Assembly: GCF_003071065.1 (NCBI RefSeq)
Contig: NZ_QCXX01000002.1
Coordinates: 558,001 to 622,000 of the forward strand
DNA length: 64,000 nucleotides
Reading direction: 5' to 3'
Source of the DNA: Sphingobacterium athyrii
Lineage (GTDB): Bacteria; Bacteroidota; Bacteroidia; Sphingobacteriales; Sphingobacteriaceae
Part shown: one piece after another, positions 18,478 through 26,650 of the stretch
Layout: every line of letters begins with the position of its first letter
How positions within the stretch are numbered: the first letter of the stretch is position 1
Position numbers and translations under genes: made by a program
Notes under the pieces: model-generated
The model's database searches: none
What the model saw: only the letters and a program-made list of their open reading frames with translations
What the model was told of the DNA's origin: nothing

Positions 18478-18715
18478 AGTAAGCCTCGTTTTTCGAGAAA
18501 TCATTGTGGCTTTCATCTTGCAATGTGATAAATTGATCAGTAGCCTTTAATAGTTTTAAGAGCTTAACAAAGGAACCATAATAGACCGCTGTATCCCTGT
18601 TGCCGTGAAAAATAATCACAGGACATTTTACTTTCTTTAGGAAAAAGGCATTATCAAAACTATAGGGAATATTGGTGGTGTCCAGTTCAGGAGCCACATC
18701 ATTTGTCCAGTCTTT
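18478..18715 (-). pseudogene. C-terminal fragment of the alpha/beta hydrolase at 33 kb
   Basis: This stretch matches 33032-33266 closely and encodes APELDTTNIPYSFDNAFFLK and the catalytic-loop region VIIFHGNRDTAVYYGS and LQDESHNDFSKNEAYL, which carry the acid and His of the catalytic triad. The nucleophile half (GxSxG) is absent: homology ends at 18715 in the middle of the gene. It is an untranslated remnant next to nucleotidyltransferase copy A. Confidence 0.85.
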
Positions 18716-18762
18716 TTATATCCGGCAAAATAGCATTGGTGTGCCTGACCAGGTTCAAATTG

Positions 18763-18797
18763 AAAGGTCGAGTTTGAAGAGCTCGACCTTTTTTTGT
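18763..18797. terminator. Hairpin terminator
   Basis: A 10-bp stem AAAGGTCGAG / CTCGACCTTT closes a 9-nt loop and is followed on the plus strand by a run of T residues. It lies just beyond the stop of the minus-strand zinc-ribbon gene and could act in both directions. Confidence 0.75.
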
Positions 18798-18802
18798 AAG
18801 TG

Positions 18803-19405
18803 TTAAATATAATCTTTGCTAACCTTAAATTTTGAGTTACCTTGGCTATCGAAAATTACTGTACCGCACTCCTCGCAGGTATCATCAGTAAGTGATTCGC
18901 CCATTTTCAACTGCCAAACATTCATACTACCACAGCTACAGTACACCGTGTAAAGAACTTCTCCGGTTTGGCTTCCCCAGGGTCTGAAATTCCAAAAGTT
19001 ATCACCTGCTTTTTTGATTCGTTTACTGTTCTCCTTTTCAATAACAGCTACGTAATAGCTATCGTTACCTAAATCAAGTAGCACTATTTCAAAACTTTTA
19101 TTTTTAAGCTCATCATTTGATGCTTTCAGAAGGGCGGGAACGAAATCTCCGGGTGTAACGGCCTGCTCATTTGCCATCTGATAAGCTGGAGTAAAATCCA
19201 TCGACGCCTCCGAGCCAAATGCTATTGCCCGGTCTTGTAAGAAGCTGCCAATCTCATTTAAATAGGACTCTCCCTTCCAGTCTATCTGTAATAGGATTCG
19301 ATTATCCAGTAAATAATTCAGCATATCATCATCGCTAAATTTTTCGGCAGGCAAGTTTTGCTGTTCCTCAGCTGATATAATGTAAGAAAATGCAGTTGTT
19401 TTCAT
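18803..19405 (-). CDS. Hypothetical protein with C-terminal zinc ribbon
   Basis: The 200-residue protein lacks a signal peptide. The first ~130 residues form an acidic alpha/beta region (FEIVLLDLGNDSYYVAVIEK). The last ~60 contain YCSCGSMNVWQL and DTCEECGTVIF, a C-x-C / C-x2-C arrangement that probably binds zinc. I do not recognise the family. Its upstream flank (19405-19545), including the start codon, is duplicated at 37716-37857 without the gene body. Confidence 0.65.
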   Translation of the reverse strand: MKTTAFSYIISAEEQQNLPAEKFSDDDMLNYLLDNRILLQIDWKGESYLNEIGSFLQDRAIAFGSEASMDFTPAYQMANEQAVTPGDFVPALLKASNDELKNKSFEIVLLDLGNDSYYVAVIEKENSKRIKKAGDNFWNFRPWGSQTGEVLYTVYCSCGSMNVWQLKMGESLTDDTCEECGTVIFDSQGNSKFKVSKDYI

Positions 19406-19545
19406 TGTTTAATTAAAGGATTGTTCAATTTACTTATTTTTCTGCTTATTTCATCGTTTTCATCGACGCATCAAATTTTTTATATTAAATAATCGATAGA
19501 CGAATTTACTTCCTCATTTGCAACAACCAAAGGCTTTATCTCCGC
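19406..19545. repeat. Duplicated upstream flank, copy A
   Basis: TTGTTTAATTAAAGGATTG and the following 120 bp recur at 37719-37857 (for example CAACAACCAAAGGCTTTAT). In copy A this is the 5' flank of the zinc-ribbon gene; in copy B it directly follows the nucleotidyltransferase pair. Confidence 0.88.
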
Positions 19546-19614
19546 TCTTGGAAAATCCAATGTACCCACAAGTTCCGGAAAGAGGAAATTCAACTTCTCA
19601 TCATTCAGAATGCG
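19480..19614 (-). pseudogene. C-terminal remnant of secreted family X
   Basis: The minus-strand frame reads DEKLNFLFPELVGTLDFPRA and then EIKPLVVANEEVNSSIDYLI before a stop. This aligns with the end of the secreted protein at 34818-35450 (QEKINLFLPEFNGKVSLPQ ... LVVQKEEVDKTVDHL). The frame is closed upstream by a TAG, so only about 45 codons remain. Confidence 0.6.
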
Positions 19615-19621
19615 CTATGTT

Positions 19622-19645
19622 AAAATATACTAAAAAGTATATTTT
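19622..19645. promoter_or_regulatory. TetR operator O1
   Basis: A perfect inverted repeat: AAAATATACT and AGTATATTTT separated by four A residues. It is 54 bp upstream of the TetR start. Two more copies of the same palindrome occur at 19657 and 20303. Confidence 0.85.
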
Positions 19646-19656
19646 ACTTGTTTTTG

Positions 19657-19678
19657 AAATATACTTTTTAGTATATTT
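19657..19678. promoter_or_regulatory. TetR operator O2 overlapping the -7 element
   Basis: The inverted repeat AAATATACT / AGTATATTT has a TTTT spacer. Its right arm runs into TATATTTGC, a good Bacteroidota -7 element, so bound repressor would cover the promoter of the TetR gene and give autorepression. Confidence 0.85.
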
Positions 19679-19698
19679 GCAAAGTAAATTAAAAGACG

Positions 19699-20289
19699 AT
19701 GTTAACAAAAGCAGAAAAAACGAAGTTATTTATCCTAGAGACAGCAAGCCCGCTTTATAATGAGAAGGGGATTTCTGGCGTAAGCATAGATGAGGTTTTG
19801 GAAGCGACCAAATTAACAAAGGGTTGTATTTATGGACATTTTAACGGAAAAGATGATCTATCCGAACAGGTAGTGGACTTTTCATTAAAAAAAATGTCAC
19901 AAAAGCTGGCGGGTGTTGTTTCCCAGGGTAAAACCGCAAAAGAAAAGATTTTTTTATATCTCGATTTTCATAAGAACCCAATCGATACCTATATCGCTGG
20001 TGGCTGCCCGATTTTTAATACCGCTGTTGAAGCAGATGATCATTTTCCGTCTATTAAAAATAAAGTTGCAACAGTTCTAGAAACAGGAATGCAGGGGCTT
20101 TCAATTATTTTAAAGGATGGTATTGCTAATGGTGAGTTTTCAAAAGAACTCAATGCGGATGTTTTTGCTTTTAAAATAATGTCAGCAGTGGAAGGAGGAA
20201 TTGTCATTAGCAGAACAATAGATTCTAAAAAATTGATGATCGAACTTATAAAAGATCTTAAGAAAGAATTAGAGCACTATTCGCTGTAA
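19699..20289 (+). CDS. TetR-family repressor of the OYE-SDR-MDR cluster
   Basis: The 196-residue protein has an N-terminal HTH (SIDEVLEATKLTKGCIYGHF, about residues 28-47) and a C-terminal domain of the YcdC/AcrR type containing IAGGCPIFNTAVEADD. The GGCP cysteine motif near residue 101 is shared with TetR proteins that respond to electrophiles. It is flanked by three copies of one palindrome (two before the gene, one after), so it probably represses itself and the downstream enzymes. Confidence 0.9.
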   Translation: MLTKAEKTKLFILETASPLYNEKGISGVSIDEVLEATKLTKGCIYGHFNGKDDLSEQVVDFSLKKMSQKLAGVVSQGKTAKEKIFLYLDFHKNPIDTYIAGGCPIFNTAVEADDHFPSIKNKVATVLETGMQGLSIILKDGIANGEFSKELNADVFAFKIMSAVEGGIVISRTIDSKKLMIELIKDLKKELEHYSL

Positions 20290-20302
20290 TTTTTTTTAAT
20301 AT

Positions 20303-20326
20303 AAAATATACTAAAAAGTATATTTT
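20303..20326. promoter_or_regulatory. TetR operator O3 in front of the OYE gene
   Basis: This is an exact third copy of the O1 palindrome (AAAATATACT, AAAA, AGTATATTTT), 25 bp before the OYE start and 14 bp after the TetR stop. It allows separate repression of the enzyme genes. Confidence 0.85.
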
Positions 20327-20350
20327 GGAGAAATGAATTAAAAATAAGAT

Positions 20351-21442
20351 ATGAGTAACAAATTATTTGAAAGCTACGAGCTTAGCGGAAAAACACTCAA
20401 TAACAGAATGGTAATGGCTCCTATGACAAGAGCCCGTTCCGCTAATTGGGGTAATGTTGCAACAGAGCTGACAGCAACTTATTACGCACAGCGTGCAACA
20501 GCCGGACTTATCATTACCGAAGGTACGTTTATCAGTGAGGAAGGAATCGGGTTTATTAACGTTCCTGGTATATATACAGATAAACAAGTAGAAGGTTGGA
20601 AGCTAGTGACCAAAGCAGTTCACGAAAAACAAGGCAATATCTTTGCACAGTTGTGGCATACAGGAGCGTATTCACATCCTGATCTGCATGAAGGAAGATT
20701 ACCATTGGCTCCTTCAGATTTTAATCCTGAGCAGAAAGCTTTTACAGCTGAAGGTTTTAAGCCTACAGTTACCCCCCAACCAATGACGGTTGAAGATATC
20801 AGGAGAACGGTTGAGGATTTTAAACAAGGGGCTATCAATGCGATTGCGGCAGGTTTTGATGGGGTAGAGTTACATGGAGCAAATGGCTATCTTTTACAAC
20901 AATTCTTTAGCAAAAATTCTAATTATAGAACCGATGAATACGGAGGCTCAGCTGAAAATCGTGCCAGAATTCTTTTTGAAATATTAGAGGCCATCAAAGA
21001 AACTGTTGATCTCAAAAAAGTAGGTGTCCGTCTTAATCCGTCTCTAAATGGAATCATGGGGATTTCTGTAGATGATGAAACCATTGCAACATATGACTAT
21101 ATCGTTACCAGATTAAATGATTACGGTTTAGCTTATATTCATCTAATAGAGCCTTTTACAGATGTCACAGGTAATGACAATGCCATTCAGGAAGTGGCAA
21201 AACATTTTCGGAAAATTTATAACGGCACTATTATTATCAATCGTGCTTTTAACAAAGAGACAGCAACACAGGTTTTGGAAAATAACGATGCAGATTTGGT
21301 TTCTTTTGGAGTTCCGTTTATTGCCAATCCGGATTTGGTCGAGCGATTTAAAACTGATTCAGCTCTTAACGCTCCAGATCAAGAAACCTTCTATACACCG
21401 GGAGAAAAGGGGTATACAGATTATCCTTTTCTTAACCAATAA
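20351..21442 (+). CDS. Old Yellow Enzyme, NemA-type alkene reductase
   Basis: The 363-residue length is typical. It starts NKLFESYELSGKTLNNRMVM and carries FAQLWHTGAYSHPD, the catalytic pair in VELHGANGYLLQQF, then NYRTDEYGGSAENRARI, and the flavin-binding C-terminal part with SFGVPFIANPDLVERF. OYEs are FMN/NADPH-dependent reductases of activated C=C bonds in enals, enones, maleimides and nitro compounds. It is the first enzyme gene after O3, and the following SDR and MDR genes probably share its control. Confidence 0.93.
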   Translation: MSNKLFESYELSGKTLNNRMVMAPMTRARSANWGNVATELTATYYAQRATAGLIITEGTFISEEGIGFINVPGIYTDKQVEGWKLVTKAVHEKQGNIFAQLWHTGAYSHPDLHEGRLPLAPSDFNPEQKAFTAEGFKPTVTPQPMTVEDIRRTVEDFKQGAINAIAAGFDGVELHGANGYLLQQFFSKNSNYRTDEYGGSAENRARILFEILEAIKETVDLKKVGVRLNPSLNGIMGISVDDETIATYDYIVTRLNDYGLAYIHLIEPFTDVTGNDNAIQEVAKHFRKIYNGTIIINRAFNKETATQVLENNDADLVSFGVPFIANPDLVERFKTDSALNAPDQETFYTPGEKGYTDYPFLNQ

Positions 21443-21491
21443 ATTATTACAAAAACAAAGTATCATACAATATTAAATAAATTCAATCAAA

Positions 21492-22220
21492 ATGAAAACT
21501 ACAGGAAATACCATATTTATCAGTGGCGGAAGTGCCGGAATAGGATTGGCAATTGCTAAAAAATTAAATGAGGCTGGGAATAAAATCATTATCAACGGGC
21601 GTAGCGAAGAACGTCTTCAAAAAGCTTTAGTGGAGTTGAAAGATGCAGTAGCAATTCAAGGTGATTTATCAGTGGAAGCAGACAGAATTCGTATTGCAGA
21701 AGACTTGAAAACGAATCATGCTGATGTTAATATTATCATCAACAATGCCGGAGCAGCTTTTGGATATCTATTGAGTGAAACCACCAATGCACACGAAAAA
21801 GCATTGATTGAAATGAACACCAACTATTTTGCAATCATCCATTTTACAGAATTAATGATTCCACACTTGTTAGGAAAAGAAGAATCTGCCGTAGTGAATG
21901 TATCATCCATAGCGGTATTTGGAAGTCATAAATTCTTACCAACTTATGGAGCGACTAAAGCAGCGTTACATAGTTATACAACTGCTTTAAGAAAAACTTA
22001 TGAAGAGCAGAAAAACCTTCAGATCTATGAAGTTTATCCTCCATTGGTCAATACAGAATTTTCTGCTGAAATAGGTGGAGCGGCAGGAATTGAGCCAAGT
22101 GAAGTAGCGGATGAGCTATTGATTGGATTAGAAACTAACCTATTTGATATTCCGGTAGGAGATACCAAGATCTATGCAGATGCAATCGGTGAAGCTATGT
22201 CTAAATTAGCGCATGCATAA
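21492..22220 (+). CDS. Short-chain dehydrogenase/reductase, DltE-like
   Basis: The 242-residue protein has a Rossmann motif ISGGSAGIGLAIAKKL, the NNAG motif INNAGAAFG, the active-site serine in VVNVSSIAVFG and the YxxxK pair in TYGATKAALHSY. This is the classical SDR set. It lies 49 bp after the OYE gene and is probably co-regulated. The likely role is NAD(P)H-dependent reduction of a carbonyl produced by, or co-occurring with, the OYE substrate; the precise substrate is not evident. Confidence 0.9.
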   Translation: MKTTGNTIFISGGSAGIGLAIAKKLNEAGNKIIINGRSEERLQKALVELKDAVAIQGDLSVEADRIRIAEDLKTNHADVNIIINNAGAAFGYLLSETTNAHEKALIEMNTNYFAIIHFTELMIPHLLGKEESAVVNVSSIAVFGSHKFLPTYGATKAALHSYTTALRKTYEEQKNLQIYEVYPPLVNTEFSAEIGGAAGIEPSEVADELLIGLETNLFDIPVGDTKIYADAIGEAMSKLAHA

Positions 22221-22381
22221 GAATTGGTAGTCGGTGTTACTCCGTTAAATTTGGGTATCCCGAGTGATAAATATTTACAGGGGGCTATTTATTTTCCTTA
22301 ACCGAATTGCGCCGGATAAAGCCTATCAATTGGTTAATAAGAAAGAGCATTACCAATCTATCCAATAAAAACAAATTTTTT

Positions 22382-23383
22382 ATGAAAGCATTTGTAGTTC
22401 AAAATTATGGTAAAAAAGAGGATCTCACACTCCGTGAGGTTAGCAGGCCGATTATAGGGGAGGCTGAGGTCCTGGTTGAAATCTATTCAGCAGGAATCAA
22501 TCAATTGGATACTAAAATCCTATCTGGTGAGTTTAAACAGATATTACCGTATAAAACACCATTTATTCTGGGGCATGATTTGGCTGGTACTGTCATTGAA
22601 ACAGGTTCAAAAGTTACAAAGTTTAAAATTGGAGATGAGGTGTATGGCCGTCCTTCCGACCATCACATCGGAACCTTTGCTGAATATTTAGCAGTCGGAG
22701 AAAAAGATCTGGCTTTAAAACCAAACAACCTTTCCATGGACGAAACAGCAGGTGTTCCCCTTGTGGCTCTGACCGCTTGGCAAGCTTTGGTAGAAATAGG
22801 GAAAGTAAAGAAAGGACAAAAAATATTTATACAGGCAGGATCCGGAGGAGTTGGTATTGTTGCCATTCAGTTGGCAAAATATTTAGGTGCTACTGTTGCC
22901 ACTACAGCTGGAAAAGCAAGCTTTCCAATGCTTAAGGAATTAGGTGCTGATGTTTTAATTGACTATAAAACGCAGGATTTTGAAGCCGTTTTGAAAGATT
23001 ATGATTTGGTCTTGAACAGCCAAGATAGCAAAACGCTTGATAAGTCGCTGAATGTGTTAAAAAAAGGAGGTAAGGTAATCTCTATATCCGGTCCGCCCAC
23101 ACCCGAATTTGCAAAGGAAATCCATGCATCTTGGCTTATCAAGATGATACTATCACTTATAAGTTTAGGCGTTAGAAGGAAAGCCAACAAAAAGGGGGTT
23201 AGTTATCAGTTTTTATTTATGAAATCCAGTGGCGAACAGCTTGAGCAAATTACAAAACTTATTGAAGATGGAATTATTAAAACCATAGTAGATAAGACTT
23301 ATCCTTTCTCCCATACCAATGAAGCATTGAATTATGTGGCAACTGGAAGAGCAAAGGGAAAGGTTGTGGTGAAAATAAAATAG
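22382..23383 (+). CDS. Zinc-independent MDR oxidoreductase (quinone/enal reductase)
   Basis: The protein is 333 residues from the ATG at 22382, chosen because it matches the family N-terminus MKAFVVQNYGKKEDLTLREV. It has the GroES-like domain with GHDLAGTVIETGSKV and the nucleotide-binding motif QAGSGGVGIVAIQLAK. The structural zinc cysteines are absent, as in quinone oxidoreductases. It completes a TetR-OYE-SDR-MDR set typical of electrophile detoxification. A 160-bp gap before it may contain its own promoter. Confidence 0.9.
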   Translation: MKAFVVQNYGKKEDLTLREVSRPIIGEAEVLVEIYSAGINQLDTKILSGEFKQILPYKTPFILGHDLAGTVIETGSKVTKFKIGDEVYGRPSDHHIGTFAEYLAVGEKDLALKPNNLSMDETAGVPLVALTAWQALVEIGKVKKGQKIFIQAGSGGVGIVAIQLAKYLGATVATTAGKASFPMLKELGADVLIDYKTQDFEAVLKDYDLVLNSQDSKTLDKSLNVLKKGGKVISISGPPTPEFAKEIHASWLIKMILSLISLGVRRKANKKGVSYQFLFMKSSGEQLEQITKLIEDGIIKTIVDKTYPFSHTNEALNYVATGRAKGKVVVKIK

Positions 23384-23509
23384 CATGGCTTACCACATCT
23401 TTACTACGTTGTTTATACGGAGCCTATATATCTCATTTTGGTCCATAGTTTCTTTATTTCGCAAGAGGAGATATACAAAGTCATGGACAAATTTTAACTA
23501 TTATTGTAT

Positions 23510-24412
23510 ATGAAAATTTCTGATGAAATCTCGCCTAAAACATTTCAAGGCAATGGTGTGGAAAGAGGTAGACAAACAAGTGACTTAGATGAATTTCATA
23601 TAGTTGACATCGGTGCAATAGACAGCACTTTGTTTCCATTGGAATATAGCCGTAAAATATTTTATACGGCCACCTTACTTCAGGGTAATTATATACTTGA
23701 ATTTGAGGACCGGAACATTGAGATCTTCGGAAATTCTTTACTTTTCACTACTAACAAAATACCTTTTGGCATACACGCTATCGATGGTTATAAAGGACTT
23801 AGCTGCGTATTTAAAGAAGAATTCATCACCAAATCGAACAGTGGCTATCGTTTGCTTGAATTACCGATCTATAAGCCGGGGAGACAGAATATCTATTTTC
23901 TTACAGAAGCGCAGGCCAGAAATTTTATCACTATCTATACTAAGATAGATAACGAATCAAAAGCTGACAGCGACTTTAAATTCAATCTTTTACGAAACTA
24001 TCTGCTTGAAATCATTTTCAATGCCCAAAAGCTCGAAGCTGCCAGCTCATTTGTGAAAACAAATAGTACGGCTGAGGTTATAGCTTGCTCTTTTATCAGA
24101 TTGTTAGAATCACAATTCCCCATAGATTCGCCACAGGACATTATAAAATTAAGAACCTCAAAAGATTTTGCGGATGAACTTGCTCTCCATCCGAATTACC
24201 TCAATCGACAGGTAAAATTATCTAGAGGTAGAACGGTAAGTGATATTATCGCAGCACGACTTGTACAAGAAGCGAAAATTCTATTAAAGCTAACCAATTG
24301 GCAAATTGCTGAAATTTCATACGTACTAGGTTTCGAAGAGCCTTCTCACTTCAATCTTTTTTTTAAAAAACATGCTAATGCTTCTCCTACGCAATACAGG
24401 AAGCTAAAATAA
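23510..24412 (+). CDS. AraC-family regulator
   Basis: The 300-residue protein has an N-terminal sensing region and a C-terminal double HTH with ADELALHPNYLNRQVKLSRG and AEISYVLGFEEPSHFNLFFK then HANASPTQYRKLK. An ATG at 23510 is preferred to a TTG two codons earlier. It precedes an SDR gene by 122 bp on the same strand and is a plausible regulator of it. This arrangement (AraC then an aldehyde or ketone reductase) is common in Bacteroidota. Confidence 0.88.
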   Translation: MKISDEISPKTFQGNGVERGRQTSDLDEFHIVDIGAIDSTLFPLEYSRKIFYTATLLQGNYILEFEDRNIEIFGNSLLFTTNKIPFGIHAIDGYKGLSCVFKEEFITKSNSGYRLLELPIYKPGRQNIYFLTEAQARNFITIYTKIDNESKADSDFKFNLLRNYLLEIIFNAQKLEAASSFVKTNSTAEVIACSFIRLLESQFPIDSPQDIIKLRTSKDFADELALHPNYLNRQVKLSRGRTVSDIIAARLVQEAKILLKLTNWQIAEISYVLGFEEPSHFNLFFKKHANASPTQYRKLK

Positions 24413-24534
24413 GAAAAATTTGTTCGCAGTGAGACAGCATTGTAAGTTTGATTTTAGTAAGGATTGGTTTTAATTATACTAACTCCGATTATACCTTCGG
24501 TTCTACCTTTGCATAGTAATTTAAAAGATTTTAT

Positions 24535-25266
24535 ATGACAAAGATAGCATTAGTAACAGGAGCCAATAAAGGGATTGGTTTTGAAACAGCCAAAAAATTA
24601 GCACAACAGAACATCAAGGTTTTATTAGGGGCAAGAAATGAAAATGAAGGTAAAAGGGCAGAAGAGACACTTCGAAGCCTTTCACTAGATGTGACTTACA
24701 TAAAACTGGATGTCAGTTGTTCGGCTGATATAGAAAATGTCAGAAATCTTATTGAAAATAATTATGGTTCATTGGATATTCTGATCAATAATGCAGCTGT
24801 ATTTTTGGACAGCTCTTGGTTTGGAAATAACATTGAAACTGTTCCAATACAAACCCTTCGAAATACTTTTGATATCAATTATTTTGGTACAGTGGAGCTA
24901 ACCCAGTCATTATTGCCGTTGATTAAAAAAAGCAAGGCTGGGCGTATTGTCAACATCAGTAGTGTTTCCGGTTCCTTCGCAGCCCATTTGGATGAATCCC
25001 ATTGGATTTATACTCTGAAGCCTTATGCATACAGTGCTTCAAAAACAGCTCTTAACCAGTTTACAGTATTTTTAGCCAATGCACTTCGTGAGACCAATAT
25101 AAAAGTTAATGCAGCGAGTCCGGGATGGGTACAGACTTCAATAGGCTCAGAGCAGGCTCCACTTACCCCAGAAGAAGGCGCTAAGACGGGTGTTTCATTA
25201 GCTTTGTTGGATGAGGATGGACCAACTGGAACATTTTCCCAGGCCGGCGAGCCTTTGCCCTGGTAA
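24535..25266 (+). CDS. Short-chain dehydrogenase, carbonyl-reductase type
   Basis: The 243-residue protein has TGANKGIGFETAKKL, the LDVS segment after the NADP-binding fold, INNAAVFLDSSWF, and the active-site YAYSASKTALNQ, where YSASK is the YxxxK pair. The C-terminus SPGWVQTSIGSEQAPLTPEE resembles plant-type menthone/carbonyl reductases and bacterial homologues. It follows an AraC gene and is closed by a hairpin terminator at 25322. Confidence 0.9.
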   Translation: MTKIALVTGANKGIGFETAKKLAQQNIKVLLGARNENEGKRAEETLRSLSLDVTYIKLDVSCSADIENVRNLIENNYGSLDILINNAAVFLDSSWFGNNIETVPIQTLRNTFDINYFGTVELTQSLLPLIKKSKAGRIVNISSVSGSFAAHLDESHWIYTLKPYAYSASKTALNQFTVFLANALRETNIKVNAASPGWVQTSIGSEQAPLTPEEGAKTGVSLALLDEDGPTGTFSQAGEPLPW

Positions 25267-25321
25267 GAAAACTTGGTATTTCAATTATTTTTGAACTATT
25301 TTATTTTAAACCTTATTAAAA

Positions 25322-25351
25322 AAAAATGACGACTAATTAGTAGTCATTTTT
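25322..25351 (+). terminator. Imperfect hairpin terminator
   Basis: AAAAATGAC and GTCATTTTT flank an inner self-complementary ACTAATTAGT, with one mismatch pair (G/A). It lies 55 bp after the SDR gene and ends in a T run. Confidence 0.7.
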
Positions 25352-25423
25352 CGATAGTAGTGTTTTCTTAGGAAAGTACTACTATTTTTTATGGATTCGG
25401 ACTGAGATGGCGTAGTAATAATT

Positions 25424-26128
25424 CTATTGTTTCCACTTTTCTAAAGTCTCATTAGCCTCATATAAATTGATGACTTTTTTCTGGGCAGCTATAATAGCCG
25501 CTTGGTGTGCAATGGTTTCCTTTTGCTTTTTGATCTCTCGCGCTAGCAAGCTCATTTTATTATGTGAGATATCTTTATTTGTCAGATTATCTATAACGGA
25601 TTGCTTAAGGCTGGTGAGACTTTTATGTGCCTTACCTAGACGAGATAAAATAGGGAACATTGCCAAAATGTTTAAAATTTCAATCGACTTATCCTGCGGG
25701 TTTTGGGTAGTTACAAATTGATTTTTAGTTATTCCTTCTTCAATGACGGAAGTAAGCCAATCAGCAAGAAAATCGTAAAATTTACCTACTTCCAATTTGA
25801 TATTAGTATCTATATTATTCATATCTGAGGAAACAGAAACAATGGGACACATCTGTCCTTTATTAGCTAAATCCACATAAAAGTCGATCAGTAGGGAAAG
25901 CTTTTCCTGTGGATTCTTCTCCGATATGGCTTCAAATAAAGCGGCTTGTATATTTTGAGAATAATGTATTATTTCGACGATTAGGTCTGATTTGGTGGGG
26001 AAATAATAATGTATCGAAGAAGTTTTAATTCCGATTGCGTTTGCAATATCATGGAAACTGAATGCATTAAAACCAATGTTAGATAACATCTCTGCTGCTG
26101 TATTGACTATTTTCTCTTTTGTTGTCAT
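25424..26128 (-). CDS. TetR-family repressor with C-terminal coiled coil
   Basis: The 234-residue protein has the N-terminal HTH (FHDIANAIGIKTSSIHYYFP, residues 24-43) and a TetR ligand-binding domain. After about residue 190 it adds a Lys/Glu/Ala-rich helix (AREIKKQKETIAHQAAII) likely to be a coiled coil, which is unusual for the family. A 20-bp palindrome at 26133-26152 abuts its start codon and is probably its own operator. The regulated target is unclear; the next gene upstream is 520 bp away. Confidence 0.85.
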   Translation of the reverse strand: MTTKEKIVNTAAEMLSNIGFNAFSFHDIANAIGIKTSSIHYYFPTKSDLIVEIIHYSQNIQAALFEAISEKNPQEKLSLLIDFYVDLANKGQMCPIVSVSSDMNNIDTNIKLEVGKFYDFLADWLTSVIEEGITKNQFVTTQNPQDKSIEILNILAMFPILSRLGKAHKSLTSLKQSVIDNLTNKDISHNKMSLLAREIKKQKETIAHQAAIIAAQKKVINLYEANETLEKWKQ

Positions 26129-26132
26129 AATC

Positions 26133-26152
26133 TATCTACTAGTAGGTAGATA
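26133..26152. promoter_or_regulatory. Putative TetR operator
   Basis: TATCTAC and GTAGATA flank TAGTAG, five bases upstream of the TetR start codon on its coding strand. Such a site would block initiation or the ribosome-binding region. Confidence 0.65.
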
Positions 26153-26411
26153 AATATAGGGTTTTTTATTGCAAATAGATTAGCTGAATTTAATTTTGTT
26201 AAGGTCGTATTGTATGATCAATGTTTTATCTTCGAAGGCAGATTTTAACGATTCAAAGGTTTTAAAAATGCTGTAACCTAAATTAAAGCCAAAGGAATTC
26301 CAGGATTAATCATTGAACCGTTATGGGAAATTCTGTTGCCGTTGCACGGGCAAAATAACAACTGAGCAAGATAAAGCCTATGCGCATCGTTTTCGGAATT
26401 AAAGAAGAATC

Positions 26412-26609
26412 GCAAATGACATTTCTATTAACCCAAGTACTGTGGCTGAATTTGGAAGGTTAAAGCTTCGAATTAAGGATTATAAAGAAGATCCGAATGA
26501 CTATGGCCTATGCGGTAAACTGTACGAATTTATTTGTATTTTTAATCCTGTAGGCACAGTGCCTGAGAGTGAATTTGTAAACCGTAATACCAAGTGTGTA
26601 GCTGAATAA
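26412..26609 (+). pseudogene. Fragment of a TonB-C-like secreted protein
   Basis: The frame reads ISINPSTVAEFGRLKLRIKD and continues YKEDPND. It matches the C-terminus of the secreted protein at 57758-58576 (LNPDRTFSVSG ... RKLRIKDYKEDPNDP), with about 40 bp nearly identical in DNA. After the match the frame extends to a stop as YGLCGKLYEFICIFNPVG and so on. No start is visible. The remainder of 26153-26650 shows no recognisable gene. Confidence 0.6.
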
Positions 26610-26650
26610 GGAAACACCCAATAAATGAACTAAACAAGAAGGCACAAAAT

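Noticed and set aside
18398..18697. A 99-residue gene on the minus strand
   Set aside because: It is the 3' fragment of the alpha/beta hydrolase and starts inside its coding sequence.
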